Assembly (NCBI RefSeq): GCF_003688855.1
Contig: NZ_REFW01000003.1
Location: forward strand, 124,001-188,000
Reading direction: 5' to 3'
From: Tessaracoccus antarcticus
GTDB lineage: Bacteria; Actinomycetota; Actinomycetes; Propionibacteriales; Propionibacteriaceae
DNA length: 64,000 nt
Shown: positions 21,781 to 29,640 of the stretch, in pieces
Layout: each line of letters starts with the position of its first letter
How positions within the stretch are numbered: the stretch's first letter is position 1
Position numbers and translations under genes: made by a program
The notes under the pieces: generated by a model
What the model was told of the DNA's origin: nothing
The model's input: the letters and a program-made list of their open reading frames with translations, nothing else
Database searches by the model: none

Positions 21781-22098
21781 ATGTCCCAGCAGTACAACGC
21801 GCCCCAGCAGCCGGGCGGCTACCAGCCCAACTACCCCCAGGGCAGCCCCGACCAGATGCGCGGTCAGCAGCTGGCCCAGACGTCCATGATCCTCGGCATC
21901 ATCTCGCTCTTCGCCGTGGGCATCATCCTGGGCCCGCTGGCCATCATCAAGGCCAAGCGCGCCGAGGAGCTGGGCGGCGACGCCAAGGTCGGCAAGATCA
22001 CCGGCTGGATCGGCACTGTTCTGGGCGCCCTCTGGATCGTCGGGATCATCATCTACATCATCGCTTTCGTGTCGCTGATGGCTTCCGTGAACGCCTGA
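21781..22098 (+). CDS. DUF4190 small membrane protein
   Basis: 105 residues: a Gln/Pro/Tyr-rich cytoplasmic start (MSQQYNAPQQPGGYQPNY), then two hydrophobic helices (about 36-56 and 78-102) linked by a charged loop. The pattern SMILGIISLF...GPLAIIKAKRA is that of DUF4190 proteins, whose function is unknown. ATG at 21781 has AGGAG 6 nt upstream. A TAGGAT box at 21717-21722 may be its -10. Monocistronic, ended by a strong hairpin. Confidence 0.8.
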   Translation: MSQQYNAPQQPGGYQPNYPQGSPDQMRGQQLAQTSMILGIISLFAVGIILGPLAIIKAKRAEELGGDAKVGKITGWIGTVLGALWIVGIIIYIIAFVSLMASVNA

Positions 22099-22126
22099 TC
22101 GCAGGCACCGCGCCTTTCAGCGCCAG

Positions 22127-22163
22127 CAGACGGGCCGACCCCCTCCAGGGGTCGGCCCGTCTG
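22127..22163. terminator. Strong bidirectional terminator-like hairpin
   Basis: Perfect 16-bp stem (CAGACGGGCCGACCCC and its complement) with a 5-nt loop, between the convergent DUF4190 and thioredoxin-like genes. No long T-run on either side. Confidence 0.75.
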
Positions 22164-22177
22164 TCATGCCCTGCCCG

Positions 22178-23068
22178 TCAGAAAAGAACGGTGGACAGGC
22201 GCCGGCGTGCCTTCAGCACGGTTGCGTCGGTGCGACCCACGACCTCGAAGAGTTCAAGGATCCGCAGGCGGATGATCTCCTTCTCGTCGGGACCCACCTC
22301 GGCCGCCAGCTGCAGAAGACGGTCAAAGGCCTGCTCCGTGGCGCCCTGGATGACCTCCAGGTCAGCGGCGTTGAGCTGCGCGGCCACGTCGTCGGGTCGG
22401 GCCGACGCAGCGGCCACCACGGCCGCAGGGTCGAACTCGGTGCTGCGCTGCAGCAGCCCGGCCTGCGCGCGACCGGCCACCACCTCGGGGTCGTGGGGTG
22501 TGGCCGCGAGCAACGTGTCGAACTCCCCGACGGCCAGCGCGTAGTCACCGGCCTGCAGGGCCGCGTCGGCTGCCTCGAAGCGGGGATCGACGGGGGCCTC
22601 CGCCGCCTCCTGCTCCCCCGTGGCGACAGCGGTGGCGCGGCCGGTGATGCCGTTGGCCACAGCCAGCTGCGCCACCTGATCGAGAACCGCAGCGATCTCC
22701 TCCCGTGATCGCGTGCCCTGGAACAGCGGCGCCAACTGGCCGCCAATGAGGGCCACGACCGTGGGGACGGCGGACACCTGCAGCGCCTGCGCGAGGCGGG
22801 GCTCGGCATCGACGTCGACGCGTGCCAGAAGGTACCGCCCCGCCCCTGCGTTCACGAGTTCCGCGAGCGCCTGCGACAGGGCGGGCCCTGAGGTGTCACG
22901 GGCCGAATGGAACTCCACGATCACGGGATGCTTCGTCGAGAGACTCGCGAGGTCCTGGAAGTCCGGTTCCCCCACCTCCACCACGTACCCGCCGGCGGTC
23001 GGGAGGGTCGGTGCTGCCAAGGAGGAGAGGTCCACGGCGCCCGGCCGCGAGAAGTTCGGATCAGTCAT
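22178..23068 (-). CDS. Thioredoxin-fold/TPR co-chaperone-like protein (CnoX/YbbN type), no active-site cysteines
   Basis: 296 residues. Residues ~25-135 form a thioredoxin-like domain (PVIVEFHSARDTSGPALSQ ... VSAVPTVVALIGGQ) in which the CXXC is replaced by a cysteine-free DTSGP segment. The cis-proline region (AVPT) is kept. The C-terminal part is Ala-rich helical repeats of the TPR-19 type (ADAALQAGDYALAVGEFDTL). This is the layout of CnoX/YbbN holdases. It cannot catalyse disulfide exchange through a standard motif. Start ATG at 23068; ATG at 23077 is an alternative. Divergent from pgm. Confidence 0.82.
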   Translation of the reverse strand: MTDPNFSRPGAVDLSSLAAPTLPTAGGYVVEVGEPDFQDLASLSTKHPVIVEFHSARDTSGPALSQALAELVNAGAGRYLLARVDVDAEPRLAQALQVSAVPTVVALIGGQLAPLFQGTRSREEIAAVLDQVAQLAVANGITGRATAVATGEQEAAEAPVDPRFEAADAALQAGDYALAVGEFDTLLAATPHDPEVVAGRAQAGLLQRSTEFDPAAVVAAASARPDDVAAQLNAADLEVIQGATEQAFDRLLQLAAEVGPDEKEIIRLRILELFEVVGRTDATVLKARRRLSTVLF

Positions 23069-23160
23069 GGTCCCCATCTTGGCCGCCCGGGCCCGCTGCT
23101 TCAAACCCCCCACGCACCAAACTCTGTGCAGCGGGACCGGGGTGGTGGAAGGATGGGCGC

Positions 23161-24789
23161 ATGGCTCACCCGCGCGCCGGAACTCCGGCACAAGAATCCG
23201 ACCTCGTCGACGTCGACGCCCTCCTCGCGGCGTACCACGACCTGACGCCCGACCCGACGAATCCGGACCAGCAGGTGGTCTTCGGCACCTCCGGACATCG
23301 TGGCTCCAGTCTGGACACCGCGTTCAACGACCTCCATATCGCCGCCACCACCCAGGCCATCGTCGAGTACCGCGCCCAGCAGGGCACCGCCGGCCCGCTG
23401 TTCATCGGCAAGGACACCCACGCCCTCTCGGAACCCGCCTGGCGCACCGCCATCGAGGTCCTGGTCGCCAACGGGGTCGCTGTCCGCGCCGAGCGGGAGG
23501 ATGAGTACACACCCACCCCGGCGGTGTCGCGCGCCATCATCCGCCACAACCGCGAGGCGGGTGGCCCCCACGCCGACGGCATCGTGGTGACGCCGTCCCA
23601 CAACCCGCCGCGCGACGGCGGATTCAAGTACAACCCACCCACGGGAGGCCCGGCCGACACCGACGCCACCAGCTGGATCGCGGGCCGCGCCAACGCCCTC
23701 ATGGCCGACCCGCGGGCCATCCGCCGCCGGTCCTACGAGGCCATCGCCGCCGACGTTGAGCGCTACGACTACAAGACCCCCTACTGCGCCGAGCTGACGA
23801 GTGTCCTTGACATCGACGCCATCGCGGCATCCGGTCTGCACATCGGTGCCGACCCACTGGGCGGCGCCTCCGTGCAGTACTGGGCACACCTGGCCGAGAC
23901 CACCGGTATGGACCTGAGCGTCATCAACCCCACCGTGGATCCGACGTGGCGGTTCATGACGTTGGACACCGACGGCAAGATCCGCATGGACTGCTCCTCG
24001 CCCGACGCAATGGCCTCGCTGATCGCGAACCGCAGCAGCTTCGACATCTCCACTGGCAATGACGCGGACTCCGACCGCCACGGAATCGTCACTCCGGACG
24101 CCGGCCTCATGAACCCCAACGCGTTCCTGGCTGTGGCGATCCAGTACCTCTTCGGGCACCGGAGCCAGTGGTCAGCGGATGCGGGCATCGGCAAGACACT
24201 GGTGTCCTCGTCGCTGATCGACAGGGTGTCCGACAAGCTGGGGCGTCGCCTCGTGGAGGTACCCGTGGGATTCAAGTGGTTCGTCCCCGGACTGACGGAG
24301 GGTTCCCTCGGCTTCGGCGGCGAGGAGTCCGCAGGCGCCTCCTTCCTTGAGCATTCGGGACGGACGTGGACCACTGACAAGGACGGCATCCTCCTGGCCC
24401 TGCTGGCCAGCGAGATCCTCGCCGTCACCGGCACCTCACCCAGCCAGCACTATGCCGCGCTGGAGGCGGAGTTCGGCAAGTCCTACTACGCCCGCATCGA
24501 CGCCGAGGCCAGCCGCGCGCAGAAGGCACGCCTGTCCAAGCTCGGCGCCAGCGACGTGAGCGCCACGGAACTGGCGGGGGAACCCATCACGTCCATCCTG
24601 ACGGAGGCACCCGGCAATGGTGCAGCCATAGGTGGGGTGAAGGTGACCACGAACAGCGCGTGGTTCGCAGCCAGGCCCTCGGGCACGGAGGACAAGTACA
24701 AGATCTACGCCGAGTCCCTCAAGGATGCAGGGCACCTCGCGCAGGTGCAGGAGCAGGCCAAGGCACTCGTGGACCGCGCACTGGGCTGA
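23161..24789 (+). CDS. pgm: Phosphoglucomutase (alpha-D-glucose phosphate-specific)
   Basis: Interconverts glucose-1-phosphate and glucose-6-phosphate. 542 residues with the phosphoserine loop VVTPSHNPPRDGG (Ser146), metal loop GNDADSDRHG, sugar-binding loop GGEESAGAS and phosphate-binding RPSGTEDKYKIYAES. This is the Pgm type of E. coli, not a phosphomannomutase. ATG at 23161 (MAHPRAGTPAQ). It links GlgP output to glycolysis and fits the glycogen genes nearby. Confidence 0.96.
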   Translation: MAHPRAGTPAQESDLVDVDALLAAYHDLTPDPTNPDQQVVFGTSGHRGSSLDTAFNDLHIAATTQAIVEYRAQQGTAGPLFIGKDTHALSEPAWRTAIEVLVANGVAVRAEREDEYTPTPAVSRAIIRHNREAGGPHADGIVVTPSHNPPRDGGFKYNPPTGGPADTDATSWIAGRANALMADPRAIRRRSYEAIAADVERYDYKTPYCAELTSVLDIDAIAASGLHIGADPLGGASVQYWAHLAETTGMDLSVINPTVDPTWRFMTLDTDGKIRMDCSSPDAMASLIANRSSFDISTGNDADSDRHGIVTPDAGLMNPNAFLAVAIQYLFGHRSQWSADAGIGKTLVSSSLIDRVSDKLGRRLVEVPVGFKWFVPGLTEGSLGFGGEESAGASFLEHSGRTWTTDKDGILLALLASEILAVTGTSPSQHYAALEAEFGKSYYARIDAEASRAQKARLSKLGASDVSATELAGEPITSILTEAPGNGAAIGGVKVTTNSAWFAARPSGTEDKYKIYAESLKDAGHLAQVQEQAKALVDRALG

Positions 24790-24799
24790 TCGTCGGTCC

Positions 24800-25336
24800 T
24801 CAGGGGGCGGGCCGGACCGGGTGGGGTACGTTGCCCCGCAGGCCCGCCCTCGAGATTGTGCGCTGGATGATGAGATCCCGCTCAGTGGGATCCCCCACGT
24901 AGCGGATGATTTTCAGGCCCTGGTCCTGCGCAGCAGACTCGAAGATGAAGTGCCCGTAGCCGCACAGCTGCCCCGCCAGGGTCTGCGTCATGGAGATGTC
25001 GAGGATCCGTGCCAGTGGAACCGTCGCCAGGTTCTGGTTGAAGATGCCGTGGATCCTGAACACCCGCATGTTGGTGATCACGAAGCGATCCATGTAGGCG
25101 ACGTGGCACTTCCACATCGACACGACCAACAACACGAGACCAGCGGCCAGCGGCAACCAGAAGAAGTCCCCCGCCCAGACCATGCTGATGAACAGCGGAA
25201 TGCTCAGCGACATGAGGACGTACCACCAGAAGGTGGCGGCCCAGTGCTTGTGCACCTCTTCCACCACGACCTCGCCCTCCTCGTCAATGAGGTGACGATG
25301 GGCGTCGGGTTCAAGCAGCCGGCTGATGAAGCCCAC
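24800..25336 (-). CDS. PH-domain (YdbS-like) membrane protein
   Basis: 178 residues. Two membrane helices (about 37-55 and 58-78) are followed by a bacterial PH-like beta domain: DRFVITNMRVFRIHGIFNQNLATVPLARILDISMTQ continues the typical pattern in pieces. Function is unknown; such proteins are membrane-anchored and probably bind lipid or protein partners. Convergent with pgm (10 nt apart) and downstream of the 50-residue membrane peptide on the same strand. Confidence 0.78.
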   Translation of the reverse strand: MGFISRLLEPDAHRHLIDEEGEVVVEEVHKHWAATFWWYVLMSLSIPLFISMVWAGDFFWLPLAAGLVLLVVSMWKCHVAYMDRFVITNMRVFRIHGIFNQNLATVPLARILDISMTQTLAGQLCGYGHFIFESAAQDQGLKIIRYVGDPTERDLIIQRTISRAGLRGNVPHPVRPAP

Positions 25337-25347
25337 GGTGGCTCTGC

Positions 25348-25500
25348 CTATTCGACCAGGGTGGTGAAGAAGGTCCCGATGGACTCGAAGGCGCTGAAGA
25401 AGGTTTTGACCGCCTCAGCCGCCGCTTCGGGGCGTGTGAACAGGTAGAACACCACGAAGGCAGCAACCAACACGATGAGGATCTTCTTGATCCAGCCCAT
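25348..25500 (-). CDS. Small single-helix membrane protein
   Basis: 50 residues: MGWIKKILIVLVAAFVVFY forms one N-terminal helix, followed by an amphipathic C-terminal stretch rich in Phe (KTFFSAFESIGTFFTTLVE). ATG at 25500 is preceded by AAGGAGG at ideal spacing, which supports real translation. It is 11 nt upstream of the PH-domain gene and probably in the same transcript. No family recognised. Confidence 0.68.
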   Translation of the reverse strand: MGWIKKILIVLVAAFVVFYLFTRPEAAAEAVKTFFSAFESIGTFFTTLVE

Positions 25501-25650
25501 CCTCTGCCTCCTTGAAAAAGCGTTTGCGGCACGGCGCCACGTGACAGTCTGCCCGAAGGTTGGTCCGGGGTGCGCGGCAACGCGCCGGGAGCGCCCAACA
25601 ATCCCACCCCGCACGGGGAGCTCCGGATGCCTTGTGGAATGCTGGGAGTC

Positions 25651-26097
25651 ATGGACAACACTGATCTCTTCATCTGCATCGACCACGTCGGCCTCGCCGT
25701 CCCGGACCTGGACGAGGCCATCAAGTTCCACGCTGAGGTCTTCGGCTGGCGCGAACTCCATCGCGAGATCAACGAGGAGCAGGGCGTGGCCGAGGCCATG
25801 CTCGGCACCGGCGAACAGGGCGAGGAGAACGCGAAGATCCAGCTCCTGGCACCGCTGCGCGACGATTCCGCCATCGGCAAGTTCCTCGGCAAGAGCGGCC
25901 CCGGCATCCAGCAGCTGGCGTACCGCGTGCGCGACATCGACGAGGCCAGCCGGGTGCTGCGCGAGCGCGGCATGCGCCTGCTCTTCCCCGAGCCCAAGCG
26001 CGGCACCGCTGGCAGCCGCATCAACTTCGTGCACCCCAAGGACGCGCGTGGTGTGCTCCTGGAGCTCGTGGAGCCGGCAACGGACGCAGCCCACTGA
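25651..26097 (+). CDS. mce: Methylmalonyl-CoA epimerase
   Basis: VOC-fold enzyme that interconverts (R)- and (S)-methylmalonyl-CoA in propionate formation or use. 148 residues, the same length as the Propionibacterium shermanii enzyme, with LFICIDHVGLA (His12), IQLLAPL (Gln64) and VLLELVEP (Glu138). The third metal-ligand position, His in the P. shermanii enzyme (GLHH), is Gln here (GIQQLAYRV, Gln88). ATG at 25651 with GGGAG upstream. It points to a methylmalonyl-CoA pathway; the mutase itself is not in the window. Confidence 0.92.
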   Translation: MDNTDLFICIDHVGLAVPDLDEAIKFHAEVFGWRELHREINEEQGVAEAMLGTGEQGEENAKIQLLAPLRDDSAIGKFLGKSGPGIQQLAYRVRDIDEASRVLRERGMRLLFPEPKRGTAGSRINFVHPKDARGVLLELVEPATDAAH

Positions 26098-26119
26098 CGA
26101 CTGCACCCACCCAACATCC

Positions 26120-26151
26120 GGGGGCAGGGCGACGCGTGTCGCCCTGCCCCC
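26120..26151 (+). terminator. Terminator hairpin after mce
   Basis: Perfect 14-bp GC stem (GGGGGCAGGGCGAC and complement) with loop GCGT, followed by ATTCT; 22 nt after the mce stop. Confidence 0.7.
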
Positions 26152-26225
26152 ATTCTGGCGTCCCCAGACGATAGGCTCGATTGGCAGGCACGGCGACGGG
26201 ACTGCTTCCGTAGAAGGGGACATTG

Positions 26226-27314
26226 GTGACGAATCCACGCGATGACTGGGACAGCGAAGACTCCTTGACGGGTCTCAACCTCTTCGACGAGAGGGCCTCG
26301 GCAGCCGGCAACTTCCCGCATTCCATGCTGGGCTACGACCGGCAGGCCGTCGACGGCTACGTCCGCGAGATGGAGCAGCAGGTCCTCCAACTGAAGGTGC
26401 AGATGCGGGAGCGCACCAAGGAAATGGCGCACGTCCGTGTCGAGTCCGGCACCACGGACTTCACGAGGCTGGGCGCACACGCCAAACAGCTGCTGCACGC
26501 CGCCGAGGAGCAGGCCGCTGAACTCGTCCGCCAGGGCGAGACCGAGGCGGACCGGATCCGCAACGAGGGGCGGCGCAGTGCCGCGGCACTGCGCGAGTCA
26601 GCCCAACGCGAGGCCGACGACGTCAGGATCAGCGGGCTCTCCGGACTACGAAAGCTCCGCCAGGAACAGGCGGAAGCCGGGGAGGCAGCCCTCGCCTCCG
26701 CGCGGGCGGATGCCCAACTGGCCGCGTCCGAGGCATCTGCCGCCGCGCAGCACATCCTCGACGAGGCGGCCGCACGGGCCAGGGCTCTGCAGGAGACGTC
26801 CATGGCGGAGGCAGCCAGTCGCCTCCAGTCCGCCGAGGTACGGGCCTCACAGGTGCTGCTGGAATCCCAGCAACAGGCCGAGAAGACGCTGGCGCAGGCT
26901 CTGGAGAGTGCGCGCGCCACCCAGCAGTCCATCACCGAGCAGTTGGCCGCAGCCACCGCGAACCATGAGCGCTCCACGGCGCTCCTGGCCGAGACGCGCG
27001 AGGAGGCCGCGCGGGTTCGCTCCCAGGCCGTGGCTGCCGCGGAGGAGACCCGCCTGGCTGCCACCCGCGAGGCTGAGGAGACGATGGCGGCGATGCGGTC
27101 ACGCCTTCGCGAGGACGAGACACGGCTCGAGGAGCAGGTTGCGTGGCGCAAGGAACAACTGGAGCGCGAAATCGCCGCCCTGACGGCGCGGAGGATGGCC
27201 ATGGTGGCGTCGATGCAGAACCTGCGGGGCATCGCCGACGAGGCGGTCCCGGAGGCCGAGGAGACCATGGTCATCACCCGCGGCGGTGAGGACGTCGGTG
27301 ACGAATCCCGCTGA
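26226..27314 (+). CDS. DivIVA-like coiled-coil protein
   Basis: 362 residues. A short N-terminal DivIVA-type segment (HSMLGYDRQAVDGYVREMEQQV) precedes ~280 residues of Ala/Glu/Arg-rich coiled coil (about 60-340). Such proteins organise poles, septa or cell-envelope synthesis in actinobacteria; this one is not clearly the essential Wag31, which lies in the division cluster elsewhere. GTG at 26226 follows GGGGA by 5 nt. The 3' end overlaps the start of the transporter gene, so the two are co-translated. A TAGGCT box at 26172 could be its -10. Confidence 0.72.
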   Translation: MTNPRDDWDSEDSLTGLNLFDERASAAGNFPHSMLGYDRQAVDGYVREMEQQVLQLKVQMRERTKEMAHVRVESGTTDFTRLGAHAKQLLHAAEEQAAELVRQGETEADRIRNEGRRSAAALRESAQREADDVRISGLSGLRKLRQEQAEAGEAALASARADAQLAASEASAAAQHILDEAAARARALQETSMAEAASRLQSAEVRASQVLLESQQQAEKTLAQALESARATQQSITEQLAAATANHERSTALLAETREEAARVRSQAVAAAEETRLAATREAEETMAAMRSRLREDETRLEEQVAWRKEQLEREIAALTARRMAMVASMQNLRGIADEAVPEAEETMVITRGGEDVGDESR

Positions 27315-28587
27315 GCCCACTGGGTCCCCCCTCGGGAACGAGGGTGCGCCGGACGGCGCGATCAACGTGGCCGCGACCCTGTCACAGATCGACGAGACGG
27401 AGATGACGGGGGGCTCCGCTCGCGACCGACGTCGGCTCAAGCGGCTCGTCGGTCGCGTCTTCGGTGATGCGCGCCGGGGGGCGCAAACGCTGCTGACGCC
27501 CGTGCCCATCGAGCCCATCGCCCCCGTGCCGCCCACGGCGGTCAGCAGTGAATCAAAGTTGCTGAAACACTCACCCTTCGCCATGGGCTTCTATGGCGCC
27601 ATCGGCGTTCTCGTGGCCCTGGGCCTGGCCTCGGCTGTCATGCAGGTTCAGAGCATCCTGATCCTCGTGGTGCTGGGACTGTTCCTGGCGCTCGGCCTGA
27701 GCCCCGTCGTGGACTTCCTGGCGCGCCGTCGGGTGCCTCGCGGCCTGGCGGTGTTCATCGTCACGGTGTCTGCGATCGGCATCATCGCGCTGGGTTTCAC
27801 GGCCCTGGTCCCGATCCTCACCGAACAGGCCCAGTCGCTCGTCAGGAACCTGCCCGCCCTCCTCGACAACCTGCGACAGAACCGGCAGATCGCTGATTGG
27901 GACCAGGAGTTCAAGATCATCGACAGGGTGCGGTCGTTCCTCACCTCGGGCACGCTGCTGCAGAACCTCTTCGGCGGGATCTGGGGTGCGGGTCGCATCC
28001 TTGCCAACGTGGTCTTCTCCGTGATCATGACCCTGGTGCTGACCATCTACTTCCTGGCGTCCCTGCCCTCCATCAAGGAGATCATCTACCACCTGGCACC
28101 CGCCAGCCGTCGGCCGCGGGCACGGTACCTGGCCGATGAGATCTTCTCCGGCGTCTCCGGCTACATCACGGGGATGTTCTTCATCGTGACGGTGGCCTCG
28201 GTGGCCTCGTTCATCTACATGAACATCGCAGGGCTCGGGCAATACTCGCTGGCCCTGGCGTTCGTGGTGGCACTGTTCTGCTTCATCCCCATCATCGGCT
28301 CGTCGCTGGCCATGGTGGCGGTGGCAATCGTCGCCTTCGCCACCAGCCCGACGCTGGGCATCGTCACGATCATCTACTTCCTCGTCTACCAGCAGTTCGA
28401 CGCCTACGTGCTGTACCCCAACATCCTGAAGCGCACCGTGAAGGTTCCCGGGGTTCTGGTGATCCTGTCCGCCATCATCGGCGGTGCGCTGCTGGGCATC
28501 ATCGGCGCCGTCATCGCGATCCCCACCGCCGCGGCCATCCTGCTGCTCTACCGCGAGGTGGTGCAGCCGCACCTCGACGCCACCTAG
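27298..28587 (+). CDS. AI-2E family transporter (PerM-like permease)
   Basis: 429 residues. About 90 polar N-terminal residues, then 7-8 membrane helices with the family features GLFLALGLSPVVDFLARR, a large loop, and the C-terminal block FVVALFCFIPIIGSSLAMV ... ILKRTVKVPGVLVILSAIIGG. Substrates of this family are mostly unknown (autoinducer-2 export and Na+/H+ exchange have been reported for members). GTG at 27298 has AGGA 5 nt upstream; GTG at 27286 is an alternative. It overlaps the DivIVA-like gene by 17 nt. Confidence 0.82.
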   Translation: MTNPAEPTGSPLGNEGAPDGAINVAATLSQIDETEMTGGSARDRRRLKRLVGRVFGDARRGAQTLLTPVPIEPIAPVPPTAVSSESKLLKHSPFAMGFYGAIGVLVALGLASAVMQVQSILILVVLGLFLALGLSPVVDFLARRRVPRGLAVFIVTVSAIGIIALGFTALVPILTEQAQSLVRNLPALLDNLRQNRQIADWDQEFKIIDRVRSFLTSGTLLQNLFGGIWGAGRILANVVFSVIMTLVLTIYFLASLPSIKEIIYHLAPASRRPRARYLADEIFSGVSGYITGMFFIVTVASVASFIYMNIAGLGQYSLALAFVVALFCFIPIIGSSLAMVAVAIVAFATSPTLGIVTIIYFLVYQQFDAYVLYPNILKRTVKVPGVLVILSAIIGGALLGIIGAVIAIPTAAAILLLYREVVQPHLDAT

Positions 28588-28627
28588 CCACCCACACCCC
28601 GGTCAGCCAGTCCCGCAGGGCAATTCG

Positions 28628-28662
28628 CGGGATATCCCGTGGTCTTTGCTAGATTGGCTGGC
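28628..28662 (+). promoter_or_regulatory. nucS promoter with 12-nt palindrome; leaderless start
   Basis: TAGATT (28650-28655) lies 7 nt before the nucS GTG and no Shine-Dalgarno is present, so transcription and translation probably start together. A perfect 12-nt palindrome CGGGATATCCCG occupies 28628-28639, covering the -35 region, and could be an operator. Confidence 0.5.
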
Positions 28663-29355
28663 GTGCGTTTGGTGATTGCGGAATGTCAGGTGGACTACGC
28701 GGGACGGTTGACGGCCCACCTGCCCATGTCAAAGCGTCTCATCATCGTGAAGGCGGACGGTTCCGTGTCGGTGCATGCCGACGACCGGGCCTACAAACCC
28801 CTCAACTGGATGAGCGCGCCGTGCCGGCTCGAGATCTCCGAGGCGGACGAGGAAGCCGCGGAGCTGGGTGTCACCCAGCTCTGGCAGGTGCGCTCCAAGG
28901 AGGGCGACACACTCGTGATCCGGATCGGCGAGGTGTTTCTCGACAGCGACCACACGTTCGGCGTGGACCCAGGGCTGCAGAAGGACGGCGTCGAGGCGCA
29001 CCTCCAGGCCCTGCTGGCGGAGCACCCCTCCACCTTCGGCGCCGGCTGGCAACTCGTCAAGCGTGAGTACTACACGCCCATCGGACCCGTGGACCTGCTC
29101 CTGCGCGACCACACGGGCGGCCACGTGGCCGTGGAGGTGAAGCGGCGCGGCGACATCGACGGCGTGGAGCAACTGACCCGCTACCTCGACCTCATGAACA
29201 GGGACCCCCAGCTGGCCCCCGTGCGTGGTGTGTTCGCCGCCCAGCAGATCAAGCCCCAGGCCGCCACGCTGGCCGCGGACCGCGGCATCTCCTGCCGAGT
29301 CATCGACTACGACCTGCTGCGCGGCATGGACAACGCCGACGAAAGGCTCTTCTAG
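28663..29355 (+). CDS. nucS: Endonuclease NucS (EndoMS), mismatch-specific
   Basis: 230-residue nuclease that cuts both strands at mismatches and replaces MutS/MutL repair in most actinobacteria. N-terminal domain [21 protein letters not shown]-terminal RecB-like nuclease domain with GPVDLLLRD and AVEVKRRG (catalytic Asp, Glu, Lys) and the final [12 protein letters not shown]. The very C-terminus is close to the clamp-binding tail found in relatives. GTG at 28663 is fixed by the family start. It is followed 3 nt later by a zinc-ribbon gene. Confidence 0.96.
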   Translation: MRLVIAECQVDYAGRLTAHLPMSKRLIIVKADGSVSVHADDRAYKPLNWMSAPCRLEISEADEEAAELGVTQLWQVRSKEGDTLVIRIGEVFLDSDHTFGVDPGLQKDGVEAHLQALLAEHPSTFGAGWQLVKREYYTPIGPVDLLLRDHTGGHVAVEVKRRGDIDGVEQLTRYLDLMNRDPQLAPVRGVFAAQQIKPQAATLAADRGISCRVIDYDLLRGMDNADERLF

Positions 29356-29358
29356 GAG

Positions 29359-29640
29359 ATGCCCACCAGTCGCCGTCCCAGCAAACACCTGCGCGCCCCG
29401 CGCCCCCTCGACGCATCCCGACACGCCAGTTCGCGCAGCACCAGCGGTGGGCGCTTCCTCGTGCGCGACGTGCCCGCCGACCGAGCCAGCAAGCCCTACA
29501 CCTGCCCCGGGTGCCACAACACCATCCCCGTCGGGATGGCCCACGTGGTGGCGTGGCCCGAGACGCCCGGCATGGGCTTCGACTCCGGCACGGAGCAGCG
29601 ACGCCACTGGCACCGGCACTGCTGGCGGCTGATCGCATGA
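29359..29640 (+). CDS. Small zinc-ribbon-like protein next to nucS
   Basis: 93 residues. The first 45 are basic and Ser/Arg-rich, probably disordered; then CPGCHNTIPVGMAHVVAW and a C-terminal RRHWHRHCWRLIA. The CxxC pair and the later His/Cys cluster could bind one zinc. Starts 3 nt after nucS and overlaps the hydrolase start (ATGA), so the three are one operon. From memory a similar protein sits by nucS in other actinobacteria, but no function is assigned. Confidence 0.75.
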   Translation: MPTSRRPSKHLRAPRPLDASRHASSRSTSGGRFLVRDVPADRASKPYTCPGCHNTIPVGMAHVVAWPETPGMGFDSGTEQRRHWHRHCWRLIA

